NCBI GenBank assembly: GCA_019634635.1
Contig: JAHCBB010000012.1
Location: forward strand, 81,791 to 145,790
Origin: Verrucomicrobiia bacterium
GTDB lineage: Bacteria; Verrucomicrobiota; Verrucomicrobiia; Limisphaerales; UBA9464
Direction of reading: 5' to 3'
DNA length: 64,000 bases
The notes beneath the pieces are model-generated. The model saw only the letters and a program-made list of their open reading frames with translations, was not told the origin of the DNA and made no database searches. A program made the translations under genes and the position numbers. Shown here piece by piece: positions 10,001 to 19,407 of this stretch; the stretch's first letter is position 1, and every line of letters starts with the position of its first letter.

Positions 10001-11488
10001 GGTGACGTCGCGCGGGTCGCGCCCGATGGTGAGCTTGAAGCCATCGTCGCTGACGACCCCCAACCGGACGACGCCCGCCGGCAGTTCGAGGTAGGCAATG
10101 CTCTCAATGACGATGTTGTCCAGCGCCTCAAAGCCGTCTGCAGTCAGCCCCGGATAACCGGGAATGGCATCGTCGAATATGAAGTGACCGCTGCCCTCCT
10201 GGTCGTCATCAAAATTGACGGTCTCCAGATTGAAGGTGCCGTCGGCGTTTGCGCCGAAGGTGCTGGCAATGCTTGGGCCGAACTCCCCGGCCAGCTGCCG
10301 CTCCGCCGCCGCCACGCTGGAGACGATCGGGGACTCGACCTGGTAAACCCGCGCCCGGAAGCCGCTGGTCGTGGTGTTGACGCTGCCCGCGGGCGCTTTG
10401 GCGGACGCCGGCACGGTCAGATACGAAGCCACGTTGAACTCAAAGGAAAACGTCTTCGAGCCGTCATACGTTAGGGTCACCTTGTGGTTGGATCCCGAAG
10501 CCAGGAAGCCCGGCGGATCGAAGGTCACGGTGCGGGTGTTCCCCTGGCTGGTGACGGTCGGCAGGACCGCATCACCGTCGAAAGTCATCGCGACCGTCGG
10601 CGAGGTCAGATTTTCGACCACCACCGTGACCACGGCGTCCGGCGGTGCGTTTTGCGCTGCGGGGGACTTCGAGGCGACATACGCCCCGGCCCCGACCGTC
10701 GCCGTGGTGATGCTCACATCGTCAATCCAGTGATTGTTGCGGATGGCCGCCGTCAACTCAGCCGTGCCCGCCCCGAACCCAAACACACCCGCGATGGGCG
10801 TGTATCCGATCCCCACCCGGTCATACACGGTCACGCCGTCATAGACGACGGTCAGCGAGCCGTCGGGATCCACCCGCACCTCCACCGCGGCAAACCGGAC
10901 CGCGGTCGAATTCGGCGGGTAGGTCGGGATGCCGCGGAAGTTGCGCACGGCCACCTTCACCCCGCCCATCTTCACAATGATGCCCGGGGCGTCCCCTGGG
11001 TCATTCCCCTCGGCGTTGAACCCCGGGAGGTTATCAATCGTGTCAAAGGAGATGACGAGCCCCTGGCTGTTGCCCCCGCCCTCGCGAAACGGTTCGAAAT
11101 CCGAAAGGTCGTCCGCCAGCACGAAGCTGAACCCTTGCGCCCCCAGGGAGCTGCCGCCGCCCACCGCGGCCTTGAATGTGGCCGTAAAGCTCTGGATCAG
11201 GGCCCCGCCATTGAAATCCGGCAGTTTGTAGGAGCCGTTCTGCGGCAGTGGCTTTGGATTGTCCGCCGGCGGCAAGTCCGCCAGATCGGTGAGCTTCAGG
11301 ACGCCATCCTCCACCTCGGCAGTCCCAAGGGGGGTCCCGCCCGGATCGAAGGAGAAATCCGTCGTGAAGGTTGCCGTGCGAGCGGAGGCGGCACCCAGGA
11401 CCAGCAGGCCGGCAATGGTCAGGCCGCGTAATGACCCGGATAATGCCGGCAGCCAGGCATCCGGGTGGAGGACATGCGTGGATCTCAT
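7007..11488 (-). CDS. Large exported protein: L-type lectin-like, PA14-like and three LamG units
   Basis: This predicted secreted or cell-surface protein (1493 aa) starts at the ATG at 11488, which gives a clear signal peptide (LRGLTIAGLLVLGAASARTA); the longer frame to 11764 adds no credible leader. The first ~250 residues resemble an L-type lectin fold (FTTDFSFDPGGTPLG; GFSFVLADDLSDF). A PA14-like module follows (LGVVSDDGFKLTIG; YGVRLLWYEGVGNAHCELYS) with bacterial Ig-like segments around it. Three LamG/concanavalin-like units then run in tandem, each about 247 residues and nearly identical, with a conserved GKGCCSNYDG cysteine pair. The last ~65 residues form a beta-rich tail. Carbohydrate or surface binding is inferred from domain type. 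Several long antisense frames across the repeats are shadows. Confidence 0.8.
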   Translation of the reverse strand: MRSTHVLHPDAWLPALSGSLRGLTIAGLLVLGAASARTATFTTDFSFDPGGTPLGTAEVEDGVLKLTDLADLPPADNPKPLPQNGSYKLPDFNGGALIQSFTATFKAAVGGGSSLGAQGFSFVLADDLSDFEPFREGGGNSQGLVISFDTIDNLPGFNAEGNDPGDAPGIIVKMGGVKVAVRNFRGIPTYPPNSTAVRFAAVEVRVDPDGSLTVVYDGVTVYDRVGIGYTPIAGVFGFGAGTAELTAAIRNNHWIDDVSITTATVGAGAYVASKSPAAQNAPPDAVVTVVVENLTSPTVAMTFDGDAVLPTVTSQGNTRTVTFDPPGFLASGSNHKVTLTYDGSKTFSFEFNVASYLTVPASAKAPAGSVNTTTSGFRARVYQVESPIVSSVAAAERQLAGEFGPSIASTFGANADGTFNLETVNFDDDQEGSGHFIFDDAIPGYPGLTADGFEALDNIVIESIAYLELPAGVVRLGVVSDDGFKLTIGRDPRDVTAPVVALVNGVSTTETSFVVEEAGIYGVRLLWYEGVGNAHCELYSVTSTGARILVNDRSTPGHIRAYRDRSGAVAPYISSAKPAPGETGVSPRLSLDIVVTEETTVLSPASIQLMVRDTVLVPTVTKNGRATTISYQHPGHVPEGSYPVTLSYADGSGNAVTSAWSFFTVPGACENAGGPATTGYWNFGDGTLKASVGSDLAYIDGALAGHYDFGTSGAGAYADIPGIDGQPAKFLVIPRNDNGEDFRRTGLRAKPGLPPSGGGQNANVWTMVMDVYWGEGHGFGTVFRTRDLDQNNDGDLFWRASDGSYGKGCCSNYDGINPANSHPRNTWARVVFVADMTSTPKRFAKYVNGVKHRDDPSGDGANLDGRYSLPPEIYLFNDGDDNEQSTVLVSAIQFRDGALTDAEVAALGGPAASGIPAPSGPAGNGVAGQWEFNGSLQASTGTAAAYIDDALASHYDFGTSGQGTYADIPAIGGQPAQFLVIPRNDNGEDFRRTGLRVRPGLAPSGGGQNANVWTMVMDVYWGEGHGFGTVFRTRDLDQNNDGDLFWRASDGSYGKGCCSNYDGINPANSHPRNTWARIVFVADMTSTPKRFAKYVNGVKHRDDPSGDGANLDGRYSLPAEIYMFNDGDDNEQSTVLINSLQFRPVAMTDDEVLALGGPSASGIPGPESVDPGIKGHWTFDGNLAATIGQPVAYIDEALASHYDFGASGQGTYADVPPIGGQPARFLVIPRNEEGEDFRRTGLRVRPGLPANGGGVNANLWTLVMDVYWGEGHGFGTVFRTRDLDQNNDGDLFWRASDGSYGKGCCSNYDGINPANSHPRNTWARVVFVADMTSTPKRFAKYVNGVKHRDDPSGDGANLDGRYSLPSEIYMFNDGDDNEQSTVLVSALQFREGALTDDQVAALGGPTADGPPLVGDGGDVCVPLGAPPESAELLGSATLGGAYAPESGATVDVAGKTITVAAPEGTRYYRVSGSSVTRIRSVTINGTSLVLAYE
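7250..9460 (-). repeat. Three tandem near-identical LamG-coding repeats, ~741-744 bp each
   Basis: The marker CTTGGGCGTGGAGGTCATGT occurs at 7481, 8222 and 8966, giving unit lengths of 741 and 744 bases. The approximate units are 8727-9460, 7985-8712 and 7250-7979. Across the cores the DNA differs mainly at third codon positions, while the protein is almost unchanged (YWGEGHGFGTVFRTRDLDQN in all three). Flanks between the units diverge more, as expected for domain duplication followed by conversion or strong constraint. Confidence 0.9.
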
Positions 11489-11814
11489 GAGAGGAAGGGA
11501 TTTTTGGAGCACAGGGAGACGATTCCCGGTGGGGATGGGCGCCGAGGCGCCCGCGTCCGCCAAATGCGGAGGCCGTCGAGGCCGGACCGGGATCGCCGGC
11601 GACAACAGCCCCTTGGGGATATCGGTCCCCGGAGGTAGAATTCCGGGCACCGGCACAACCTTTCGGGGACAAATGGTGGTTAGTCGAAACGGACCCCGGT
11701 TGCCAAGGCGAAAATGATGTTCCCCGACCGATTGCCGCAATGTGGACTCGATTCCGAAATCCATGGCGCGACTCGGACCGTGCCGCGGCGGCCCGGCGCT
11801 GGCAGACTTGGCCC
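11489..11814. other. Divergent intergenic region
   Basis: These 326 bases separate the minus-strand LamG gene from the plus-strand hydrolase and should contain both promoters. No RNA gene or conserved site was recognised. No clear Shine-Dalgarno precedes either ATG. Confidence 0.4.
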
Positions 11815-12663
11815 ATGACTTCGGACAGACTGCGGTCGTTGGGGCGACTGCTGGTCCTTCCCGTCCTGCTCTACGTGCTTCTCCGCTGGTTTGAGCATCG
11901 CAACGTGTACCAACCCACGCCGTCGCTGTGGGCCGATCCGTCGTCCCTTGGCATCCCTTACGAGGAGGTGTGGCTGACCACCACCGACGGGCGACGCCTC
12001 CATGCGTGGTTTCTTCCCGCTGCGGATGGAGCCGCGTATGGCGATGTGGCGGTCCTTCACTGTCACGGCAACGGCGGCAACATCAGCCACCGCCTCGAGA
12101 CCTACGCGGCGCTTCGGGAGATCGGCGTGGCCGTTCTCGGATTTGACTATCGGGGTTACGGCCGGAGCCGGGGTCGCCCCAATGAAGAAGGCACCTATCG
12201 GGACGCCCAGGCGGCCTGGGCATGGCTCCGCGACCGGGGTTTCGAGGCGACCCGCATCGTGGCCTTCGGCGAATCCCTGGGGGGCGGCGTGGCCACCGAA
12301 CTTGCCCTGCGCGAACCGGTCGGTGCCGTGGTGCTCCAGAGCACCTTTACCAGCATTCCGGACCTCGGCGCCGAGCTGTTCCCGTGGTTGCCCGTCCGGG
12401 CGATAGGCCGGATCCGCTACGACAACCTCAGCAAACTGCCCCGCATCCGCGTCCCCGTGCTGGTGATGCACGGGCGCGGGGACACGTTGGTCCCGTTTCA
12501 CCACGGAGAACGTCTGTTCGCAGCCGCCGGCGAACCCAAGATGCTCTGGGAACTGGCGGGCGACCACAACGACGCGCTCGATGCCGACCCCCGACGATTT
12601 CTCGAGGGCCCGCGGCGCCTGCTCGAACGGCTGCCGGCGGCGACGGGACCCACGCCCCGGTGA
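11815..12663 (+). CDS. Alpha/beta hydrolase of the BEM46/ABHD13-like group
   Basis: This 282-aa protein has one N-terminal membrane helix (residues 11-24) followed by an alpha/beta-hydrolase domain. The oxyanion region is HCHGNGGN (82-89). The nucleophile elbow is GESLGG with Ser154, the acid is probably Asp223 in HGRGDTLVP, and the His is His251 in GDHND. The start at 11815 was chosen because the helix then lies at the N-terminus; the frame continues to 11740 without a credible leader. The substrate cannot be predicted; membrane-anchored serine hydrolases of this type are usually esterases or thioesterases. It converges on the aldolase gene. Confidence 0.85.
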   Translation: MTSDRLRSLGRLLVLPVLLYVLLRWFEHRNVYQPTPSLWADPSSLGIPYEEVWLTTTDGRRLHAWFLPAADGAAYGDVAVLHCHGNGGNISHRLETYAALREIGVAVLGFDYRGYGRSRGRPNEEGTYRDAQAAWAWLRDRGFEATRIVAFGESLGGGVATELALREPVGAVVLQSTFTSIPDLGAELFPWLPVRAIGRIRYDNLSKLPRIRVPVLVMHGRGDTLVPFHHGERLFAAAGEPKMLWELAGDHNDALDADPRRFLEGPRRLLERLPAATGPTPR

Positions 12664-12698
12664 CGCGGGCGCCCGGGAGGCACCCCGGCCCCCGACGC

Positions 12699-13664
12699 TC
12701 AGTCGAACGCGTGACCGGCGCTGCAGAGCACGTTGCGGAGCTTGTGACGCACCAGCTCCTTCACCGCTTTGCGGGCGGGTGCCAGATACTTGCGGGGATC
12801 AAATTCCTTGGGCTTGGTCGCAAGCACCTCGCGAATCGCAGCGGTCATCGCCAGGCGAAGGTCGGTGTCAATGTTGACCTTGGTGCACCCGGTGCGACGC
12901 GCGATCTCAATGTCGGCCTCGGGGACCCCGGCGGTTTCCTCCCCCAGGTCGCCACCGTACTTGTTGATCTTCTGCGCCAGATCCTTGGGCACCGACGAGG
13001 CGCCGTGCAGCACCAACGGGTAGTCCCCAAGCCCCGCATCCAGCAGGGCCTTCTTGATGGCCTTGAGCCGCTCCAGGTCCAGGTGCTGCTCGCCCTTGAA
13101 CTTGTAGGCGCCATGGCTGTTGCCGATGGCGACCGCCAGGGAGTCCACACCGGACTGCTTGACGAACGCGACGGCTTCGTCGGGATGCGTGTACACGCCT
13201 CCCTTGGAGTAGCCGCCACCCTCCTCGCCATCGTCGTGCTGCGCCCCCACGAGCATCCCCAGCTCGCCCTCGACCACGCAGTCATGCTTGTGGGCATAGT
13301 CCACGACCTTGCGGCAGACCTCCACGTTCTTCTCAAACGGATCGTGGGAGGCATCAATCATCACGCTGGTGAAGCCCTCATCAATGCACTGCTTGCACAG
13401 CTCAAAGCTGTCGCCGTGGTCGAGGTGCACCGCGATCGGGATGGTGCTCAGGCTGACCGCCGCCTCGATGAGCTTCTTGAGATAAACCGGATGGGCATAG
13501 TCCCGCGCCCCCTTGGAGATCTGGAGCATCACGGGCGCCTTCTCCTCCTCGCAGGCCTCGACGATGGCCTGCAGCAGTTCCATGTTGTTCACGTTGAACG
13601 CGCCCAGCGCGTACTTGCCCTTCAACGCCTTGGCAAAAAGGTCTTTCGTATGGGTGAGTGGCAT
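12699..13664 (-). CDS. fba: Class II fructose-bisphosphate aldolase
   Basis: This zinc-dependent aldolase (321 aa) interconverts fructose 1,6-bisphosphate with glyceraldehyde 3-phosphate and dihydroxyacetone phosphate in glycolysis and gluconeogenesis. The ATG at 13664 gives the family-typical MPLTHTKDLF; the frame continues 100 codons upstream into the pnp tail but that part is not aldolase. Zinc ligands are seen in HLDHGDS (His80, Asp82, His83), EGELG carries the metal-site glutamate, and GNSHGAYK and HGASSVPKD carry later ligand and phosphate-binding residues. NIDTDLR near the C-terminus matches the phosphate-binding loop. It lies downstream of pnp but beyond a hairpin, so it is probably transcribed separately. 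Confidence 0.94.
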   Translation of the reverse strand: MPLTHTKDLFAKALKGKYALGAFNVNNMELLQAIVEACEEEKAPVMLQISKGARDYAHPVYLKKLIEAAVSLSTIPIAVHLDHGDSFELCKQCIDEGFTSVMIDASHDPFEKNVEVCRKVVDYAHKHDCVVEGELGMLVGAQHDDGEEGGGYSKGGVYTHPDEAVAFVKQSGVDSLAVAIGNSHGAYKFKGEQHLDLERLKAIKKALLDAGLGDYPLVLHGASSVPKDLAQKINKYGGDLGEETAGVPEADIEIARRTGCTKVNIDTDLRLAMTAAIREVLATKPKEFDPRKYLAPARKAVKELVRHKLRNVLCSAGHAFD

Positions 13665-13760
13665 AAGGAAATCGCTGTTGTGCGCCCGGAAGTCCGCTTC
13701 CGAACGCGGCGGGATTCTACGGACCGTCCCGATCCGGGGGAACTGGATTCTGGCAACGAA

Positions 13761-13786
13761 AACGGCGGGCCTTCCGGCCCGCCGTT
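13761..13786 (-). terminator. Terminator after pnp
   Basis: An 11-bp perfect stem (AACGGCGGGCC / GGCCCGCCGTT) with a 4-base loop is followed on the minus strand by TTCGTTG. It sits 37 bases after the pnp stop and about 100 bases before the aldolase ATG. The U-run is short, so it may be a leaky terminator or an mRNA 3'-end hairpin. Confidence 0.7.
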
Positions 13787-13822
13787 CTGAAATTCGCCGT
13801 GCCCGAGCGCGGCGGTCAGCGG

Positions 13823-16510
13823 TCAGCGGTCTTGATCCACCGGAGCCTCCTCGTCGGCCTCGGGTCGTTCCGGTTCGGCGGTCACCTCGGGACGGCTGTC
13901 GCGCTCCTCCATCGCCGCCTTGCGGCTGAGCCGGACCCGCCCCTTCTCGTCCACGCCCAGACACTTCACGGTGATCTCATCCCCGAGCTGGACGATGTCC
14001 TCGACCCGCTTCACCCGGAAGTTGGCCAGTTCACTGACATGCACGAGGCCCTCAGCCCCTGGCAGGAACTCCACGAAGGCTCCAAAGTCCTTGATGGCAA
14101 CTACTTTCGCCCGGTAGATCTTGCCGGGCTCGGCGGCCGATGCCGCGCGGGCCTTGTCTTCAGGGGATCCCTGCTTGGCCGCACGCGATGCCTCGGACTC
14201 GCCCCGGGCTCGGCCGGCATCGGCGGGTCGTTCCGGACGCTCCCGGCGTTCCCGACGCTCTGGACGCTCACCCCGCTCGCCCCGCTCTCCGCGTTCGGGA
14301 CGTTCCGCACGTTCCGCACGCTCCGGTCGTTCCGCCCGGGGCGGCCGTTCGTCGTCGGCGACCGCCGCACCATTCGCCTCGGTGGAACCTGCGGGGATTT
14401 CACCCCGCTCCTCCATCGCGGCCTTGCGGCTGAGCTTGACGCGCCCCTTGTCGTCCACGCCGATGCACTTCACCCAGATCTCATCGCCCATCTTGACGAT
14501 GTCCTCGGGGCGGTTGACGCGCTTGTTGGAAAGCTCGCTGACATGCACGAGGCCGTCCTGGCCCGGCATGACTTCGACGAACACGCCGAATTCCTTGATG
14601 GTGACAATGCGGCCCAGGTAAAGGCGGCCAATCTCGATCTCCGCGCCCAGCGCTTCGATCTCTCGCTTGGCCAGCTCCATCCCCTCGGCCGAAACCGAGA
14701 AGATCTTCACCGTGCCGTCGTCCTCGATGTCAATTTCGCACCCGGAGTCATCCACCAGGCGCTTGATGTTCTTGCCGCCGGGCCCGATGAGCAGGCCGAT
14801 CTTCTCAGGATTGATCCGCAGCACCGTGATCCGCGGTGCATACTTCGAGATGTCGGTGCGCGGCGCCGGCAGGGTGGCGGCCATGCTTTTCAGGATCTCC
14901 AAACGGGCGCTGCGCGCCTTGGCGACCGCTTCGGCCATGATGGACAGCGGCAGGCCCTTGAGCTTGAGATCAAGCTGGAAGCCCGTGATCCCGTTCTCGG
15001 TGCCTGCAATCTTGCAGTCCATGTCGCAGAAGGCGTCCTCCCAACCGATGATGTCGGTGAGCAGCCGGTAACGGTTGATCCGCCCCTCGGCGTCGTCCTC
15101 GGTGCAGATGCCGATCGAAATGCCGGCCACGGGCCGCTTGAGCGGAACGCCCGCGTCCATCAGTGCCAGGGTGGCACCGCACACCGAGGCCATCGAGGTG
15201 GAGCCGTTGGACTCCATGATCTCGGCAGTGATGCGCACCGCGTACGGATATTCCTCCAGCGGGATCATCGGCCGGACGCTGCGCTCGGCCAGCGCCCCGT
15301 GCCCGATCTCGCGGCGCCCGGGACCGGCGATGCGGCCGGTCTCACCGACCGAGAAATTCGGGAAGTTGTAGTGCAGCAGGAACTGCTTCTTGGTCTCACC
15401 GCCCGTGTAGGCGTCGAACTCCTGAACGTCGTCGCTCGTGCCCAGCGTCGCGATGCAGACCGCCTGGGTCTCGCCGCGCTGGAACATCGCGCTGCCGTGG
15501 GTGCGCGGCAGAAATCCGACGGCGCTGCTCAGCGCCCGCAGGTCATCCATGTTGCGGCCGTCGAGCCGCTTCCCGTGATCCAGGATCAACGACCGAACCG
15601 CCTCCTTCTGGATGTAGTACTGGGCATCCTTGAGCACGAACGGGGTGACCTTGTCGGCGCCAAACCGGGCCACCAATTGTTCGCCCACCTCGGTGAAGAC
15701 GGCGTTCACCGCGGCTTCACGGGCCAATTTTTGCGGCGTCAGCAGGGCCGGGATGATCCGGTCGCCCGCCAGTTCCTTCGCCGCCGCCAGGATCTCGTCG
15801 GGCACCACGTTGACCTTCACGGTCCGCTTGGGCCGCCCGATGCGCGCCACAAGCTCCTTCTGCGCGGCGATCAGCGGCTGGATGGCCTCCTGGCCAAACC
15901 GGAGCGCGGCGATGAAGTCCTCCTCGGGGATCTCGTTGGCCGAGCCCTCGTACATGACGACGTCGGTCTCATTCCCCACATAGATCAGGTCCACGTCGGA
16001 CTCCGACTGCTGGTCGTGGGTCGGATTGGCAATCCACGCGCCGCGGACCCGTCCGACCCGGACGGCGCCGATCGGACCCGCCCAGGGGATGTCGGACACC
16101 ATCAGGGCCGCCGAGGCGCCCAGGATGGACAGGATGTCCGGATCATTCTGTCCGTCGGCGGACAGCAGCACGCTCTGGACCTGCACCTCGTTGTACCATC
16201 CCTTGGGGAAGAGCGGCCGGATGGGCCGGTCCGTCAGACGACAGGTGAGGATTTCCTTCTCGGTGGGGCGTCCTTCGCGCTTGAAATAGCCCCCGGGAAA
16301 CTTCCCGGCGGCGGAGGCCCGCTCGCGGTAATCCACCGTCAGCGGGAAGAACTCCATTCCCTCCTTCGCCTTGGTGGCCGCCACCGCGGCGGTGAGGATG
16401 ACGGTGTCACCCATTTGCACGGTCACGGACCCGTCAGCCTGACGGGCGTAGCGGCCGGACTCGATATGGAGGTCCTGACCTCCGACACTCACAGTTACTT
16501 TCTCTGGCAT
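13823..16510 (-). CDS. pnp: Polyribonucleotide nucleotidyltransferase with two S1 domains
   Basis: PNPase (895 aa) degrades RNA 3'-5' by phosphorolysis and forms a trimeric ring. Two RNase PH cores cover about 10-145 and 320-530; the active-site blocks [13 protein letters not shown] (398-410) and [16 protein letters not shown] (496-511) are intact. A KH domain (558-618) has the GPGG loop at 576-579, and a normal S1 domain spans about 625-697. Unlike the usual ~700-aa enzyme it continues with an Arg/Glu/Pro-rich linker (about 698-795, many ERPE/RGER units) and a second S1 domain (about 796-866) closely matching the first; both end in [10 protein letters not shown]. It follows rpsO, the common rpsO-pnp order. 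Confidence 0.95.
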   Translation of the reverse strand: MPEKVTVSVGGQDLHIESGRYARQADGSVTVQMGDTVILTAAVAATKAKEGMEFFPLTVDYRERASAAGKFPGGYFKREGRPTEKEILTCRLTDRPIRPLFPKGWYNEVQVQSVLLSADGQNDPDILSILGASAALMVSDIPWAGPIGAVRVGRVRGAWIANPTHDQQSESDVDLIYVGNETDVVMYEGSANEIPEEDFIAALRFGQEAIQPLIAAQKELVARIGRPKRTVKVNVVPDEILAAAKELAGDRIIPALLTPQKLAREAAVNAVFTEVGEQLVARFGADKVTPFVLKDAQYYIQKEAVRSLILDHGKRLDGRNMDDLRALSSAVGFLPRTHGSAMFQRGETQAVCIATLGTSDDVQEFDAYTGGETKKQFLLHYNFPNFSVGETGRIAGPGRREIGHGALAERSVRPMIPLEEYPYAVRITAEIMESNGSTSMASVCGATLALMDAGVPLKRPVAGISIGICTEDDAEGRINRYRLLTDIIGWEDAFCDMDCKIAGTENGITGFQLDLKLKGLPLSIMAEAVAKARSARLEILKSMAATLPAPRTDISKYAPRITVLRINPEKIGLLIGPGGKNIKRLVDDSGCEIDIEDDGTVKIFSVSAEGMELAKREIEALGAEIEIGRLYLGRIVTIKEFGVFVEVMPGQDGLVHVSELSNKRVNRPEDIVKMGDEIWVKCIGVDDKGRVKLSRKAAMEERGEIPAGSTEANGAAVADDERPPRAERPERAERAERPERGERGERGERPERRERRERPERPADAGRARGESEASRAAKQGSPEDKARAASAAEPGKIYRAKVVAIKDFGAFVEFLPGAEGLVHVSELANFRVKRVEDIVQLGDEITVKCLGVDEKGRVRLSRKAAMEERDSRPEVTAEPERPEADEEAPVDQDR

Positions 16511-16746
16511 GTTGTCTTGTGCCGGCCCGGAGCCCGGGGAACTTCAATCAACCGCCCCAACAGAACGCCGGCTGGCGCCCGCGGCGTCGGGGTCGCTGAG
16601 TGAAATCACCCGGTGACGGGCCGATCTCAGTTGTTGACGCGACCGGAATGATGTTTCGGGAATGGCTGTCGCGGGGCGGTCCGGGTCGCATCGCATGCGG
16701 CCCCCTCGGCACCCCGATGGGGGGTGGCTCCAGCCAAAATTCAAAA

Positions 16747-16763
16747 CCGGGCCCAAGGCCCGG
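16747..16763 (-). terminator. Hairpin with T-run after rpsO
   Basis: A stem CCGGGCC / GGCCCGG with a 3-base loop lies 12 bases after the rpsO stop. On the minus strand it is followed by TTTTGAATTTT. It probably terminates or attenuates transcription between rpsO and pnp. The remaining ~235 bases to the pnp ATG could hold a pnp promoter. Confidence 0.7.
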
Positions 16764-16775
16764 CCTGCACGGAAT

Positions 16776-17033
16776 TTATCGGCGTAATTTCAACTTTTTG
16801 GTGATGGCCTGGTAACGGCCCTCGTCCGTTTTCTGCAAATAGTTCAGCAGGCGCCGCCTCTGGCTGACGAGGATCAGCAGCCCGCGTCGGGAACTGTTGT
16901 CCTTGGCATTCTTCTGAAGATGCTCGGTCAGGTTGGCGATGCGGCTGGTCAGCAGCGCGATCTGGACCTCGGGCGATCCGGTGTCCTTGTCGTGCGTGCG
17001 ATGTTCGGTGATGGTCTTTGACTTGGCTTCCAT
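16776..17033 (-). CDS. rpsO: Small ribosomal subunit protein uS15
   Basis: Ribosomal protein S15 (85 aa) binds 16S rRNA in the 30S platform. The core signature is intact: [20 protein letters not shown], then [16 protein letters not shown] and [10 protein letters not shown]. The ATG at 17033 places the conserved DTGSPEVQ block 16 residues from the start, close to the family norm; an upstream TTG at 17081 would add 16 residues not expected for S15. No clear Shine-Dalgarno precedes the ATG. It lies upstream of pnp on the same strand, separated by a hairpin. Confidence 0.94.
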   Translation of the reverse strand: MEAKSKTITEHRTHDKDTGSPEVQIALLTSRIANLTEHLQKNAKDNSSRRGLLILVSQRRRLLNYLQKTDEGRYQAITKKLKLRR

Positions 17034-17244
17034 GCTGATTTCGGTGTCGGGCAGCAGGTACCGCCCGGTGTTGTCCGTCAATCAAAGCGGGGATCGTACT
17101 GGAGATGCGCCAGGTGTCGAGAACCGAATTGGCGCTGAAAAAGCCTCCCAGTCTCCGCCACGGCCGGAGCGCCTGCCGGCCGACCCGGGGAGCGCCCGAT
17201 TTCCCGGGTTCTCCCCGGCCGCGACACCCGTTAGGATTGCCCCG

Positions 17245-19170
17245 ATGCCGGCCCGCCAGTCCCCGCCCCCCGACCTGGCCACCCTCCGCCTCGTTGTGGA
17301 GGGCACCGCCGGGGTGACCGGACGCGACTTCTTCCGGGCGCTGGTTCGGAATCTCGCGAAGGTCATGGACACCGCCGGCGCCTGGGTCACCGAATATCTG
17401 CCGGCCAGCCGGCGGCTGCGTGCCCATGCCTTCTGGCTGCAGGGACGGTTCGTGGACCCCTTCGAGTACGACATCACCGGCACCGCCTGCGCCCCGGTCG
17501 TCGAATCCCGCAGGTTCATCCACATCCCCGACCGGCTCATCGAGCTCTACCCCGGTGATCCGGACCTGGTCGCGATCAACGCGGTCAGCTATCTCGGGGT
17601 ACCGCTCCTTGATACCAACGATGAGGTCATGGGCCACCTGTCGGTTCTGGACGTCAAGCCAATGCCCGAAGACCGGCGGCGGCTGTCGCTTTTCGAGATC
17701 TTCGCGGCCCGGGCCGCGGCAGAAAGCCGGCGCCTGCGCGCCGAAGAGCAGATCCGTGCACGGGAGGAACAGGTGTCGGCGCTGCTCGACGGCGCCATGG
17801 ACGCCATCACCGTACTGGACGCAGCAGGGACGGTCGTCCGCGCCAATCCGGCCGCCGGGCGTCTGTTTGGGTGCGATCCGGATGCCCTGACCGGGCGCCC
17901 GCTGCCGGAGTGGCTGCCCGAGGAGACCGTCCCGCGGTTCGAGTCCTTCGTGCGCGAACTGGACACGCGTCCCGATGGAGGGCGCCACCTCTGGATCCCC
18001 GGCGACTTCGCCGTGCGGCGGGCGGATGGAGACCGGGTGACCGCCGAGGCCACGGTATCGCGGTTCGAAAACCGCGGACGCACCTTTCATGCCGTAATCC
18101 TGCGCAACGTGGACGAACGCATGGCGGCCGAGCGTCGGATCCAGGAACTGACCGCAGAAACGGAATACCTCCGGGAAAGCGTCCGGGAATTCTCCGAAAT
18201 TGGAGACCTGCTTGGCGAAAGCCCGGCCATGCGGGAACTGTTCGACGCCATGCGACGGGTCGCCGCCGCCGGGACGACCGTCCTGATCCATGGGGAAACG
18301 GGCACGGGCAAGGAGTTGATCGCCCGGTCGCTGCACGCCTTGAGCCCCCGGTCCGAGCGGGCGCTGGTCCGGGTCAACTGCGCCGCCATTCCCGGCACCC
18401 TGATGGAAAGCGAGTTCTTCGGACACGAGCGCGGTGCGTTCACCGGGGCGACGACCCGGAGGGAGGGCCGCTTCGCCATGGCCGACGGCGGGACGCTGTT
18501 CCTCGACGAGGTGGGGGAGCTGCCCCTGGATCTGCAGGCCAAGCTGCTGAGGGTCCTGCAGGAAGGGGAGTTCGAGCCCCTCGGAGCGAACCGGACCCGG
18601 ACCGTGGACGTCCGGGTCATCGCCGCCACCAATCGGGACCTGAAGGGCATGGTCACCGCCGGACAATTCCGGGAGGAACTCTACTACCGTCTCAACGTGT
18701 TTCCCCTGCAGGTCCCGCCCCTGCGCGAGCGCCGCGGCGACGTGCCCTTGCTCGTCCGGGCATTCCTCCAGCGATTTTCGCGACGCATGGGCCGGCGCCT
18801 TGACCCGCCGCACCCCGACGACCTGCGCCGCCTGAGCGAGTACGCCTGGCCCGGCAATGTCCGGGAACTTCAAAACGTCATCGAGCGGGCCATCATCCTC
18901 GCCGACGGGCACCGTCCGAACCTCCAGGCCGCCCTGCCTGGATCGGCCGGCGAACCCGCAGTCCCGCCGGATGCCCCGGCAAACACCCGCATCTACACCG
19001 CGGAGGAATTGGTGGCGCTGGAGCGGGCAAACATCGAGCGGGCTCTTGAAGCCTGCGGTGGCAAACTCTCCGGCACCGACGGCGCCGCCCAACGCCTCGG
19101 CCTGGCTCCCTCGACGCTCGCCTCGCGCATGAAGGCGCTGGGAATTCGCAGGCCCCGAAGTCATTCATAG
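17245..19170 (+). CDS. Sigma-54-dependent transcriptional activator (GAF-PAS-AAA-Fis)
   Basis: This enhancer-binding protein (641 aa) would activate sigma-54 RNA polymerase by ATP hydrolysis. The order is GAF sensor (about 12-165), PAS (about 172-290), AAA+ domain (about 318-550) and a Fis-type helix-turn-helix (about 596-635). Walker A is GETGTGKE (350-357), the sigma-54 contact loop GAFTGA (397-402) is intact, and Walker B is GGTLFLDE (415-422). No receiver domain is present, so it senses a ligand or redox state directly or through GAF/PAS. The ATG at 17245 follows an AGGA at 17233 and begins the GAF domain; the open frame upstream to 16933 is antisense to rpsO. Directly downstream lie dyads and a -24/-12 promoter before osmC. 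Confidence 0.92.
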   Translation: MPARQSPPPDLATLRLVVEGTAGVTGRDFFRALVRNLAKVMDTAGAWVTEYLPASRRLRAHAFWLQGRFVDPFEYDITGTACAPVVESRRFIHIPDRLIELYPGDPDLVAINAVSYLGVPLLDTNDEVMGHLSVLDVKPMPEDRRRLSLFEIFAARAAAESRRLRAEEQIRAREEQVSALLDGAMDAITVLDAAGTVVRANPAAGRLFGCDPDALTGRPLPEWLPEETVPRFESFVRELDTRPDGGRHLWIPGDFAVRRADGDRVTAEATVSRFENRGRTFHAVILRNVDERMAAERRIQELTAETEYLRESVREFSEIGDLLGESPAMRELFDAMRRVAAAGTTVLIHGETGTGKELIARSLHALSPRSERALVRVNCAAIPGTLMESEFFGHERGAFTGATTRREGRFAMADGGTLFLDEVGELPLDLQAKLLRVLQEGEFEPLGANRTRTVDVRVIAATNRDLKGMVTAGQFREELYYRLNVFPLQVPPLRERRGDVPLLVRAFLQRFSRRMGRRLDPPHPDDLRRLSEYAWPGNVRELQNVIERAIILADGHRPNLQAALPGSAGEPAVPPDAPANTRIYTAEELVALERANIERALEACGGKLSGTDGAAQRLGLAPSTLASRMKALGIRRPRSHS

Positions 19171-19220
19171 CCGCCCACACCCCGGGACGCCCCCCTGGCA
19201 CGAATTTCCGCGGACTTCGG

Positions 19221-19254
19221 TCGCGAACTCTCGCGACTCACGAGATCTCGTGAG
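19221..19254. promoter_or_regulatory. Two adjacent dyads, probable activator-binding (enhancer) sites
   Basis: Two symmetric elements abut. The first is TCGCGA-ACTC-TCGCGA (19221-19236); the second is the perfect 18-bp palindrome CTCACGAGATCTCGTGAG (19237-19254). They lie 66-99 bases upstream of the -24/-12 element at 19320, a normal enhancer distance for a sigma-54 activator. The second palindrome could instead form a terminator for the regulator gene, but no T-run follows. Confidence 0.5.
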
Positions 19255-19319
19255 GGTTCTTTGAGGTTGGTCCGTTTATAAATCATTGATCATCAACACA
19301 TCAAAAAATCCCCAACGCC

Positions 19320-19335
19320 CGGCACGACTCCAGCA
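19320..19335 (+). promoter_or_regulatory. Sigma-54 (-24/-12) promoter upstream of osmC
   Basis: CGGCACGACTCCAGCA matches the sigma-54 consensus TGGCACG-N4-TTGCA with the invariant GG and GC in exact spacing; positions 1, 12 and 13 differ. Transcription would start near 19346, giving a ~60-base leader before the osmC ATG. The AT-rich stretch 19277-19308 between dyads and promoter includes CATCAACACATCA (19291-19303), two mismatches from an IHF-like site; this last point is weak. Confidence 0.6.
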
Positions 19336-19407
19336 ATTCGGTGGGTGACATCCGGTGCCAGATGGCTCCGGGATCAACAAGAACATCAACAGAAAGGAAA
19401 ACACATC

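Noticed and set aside
7448..11431. Long plus-strand open frames opposite the LamG gene (408, 438 and 315 codons)
   Set aside because: They are antisense to a gene with signal peptide and clear domains, are Arg/His/Val-rich shadow products of high-GC codon bias, and repeat because the LamG units repeat.
12699..13964. Aldolase frame extended 100 codons upstream
   Set aside because: The extension overlaps the end of pnp and is Arg/Gly-rich noise; MPLTHTKDLF is the family-typical start.
19196..19211. TGGCACGAATTTCCGC as a sigma-54 promoter
   Set aside because: The -24 half is perfect, but the GC of the -12 half is displaced by one base. The element at 19320 has exact spacing and better position.
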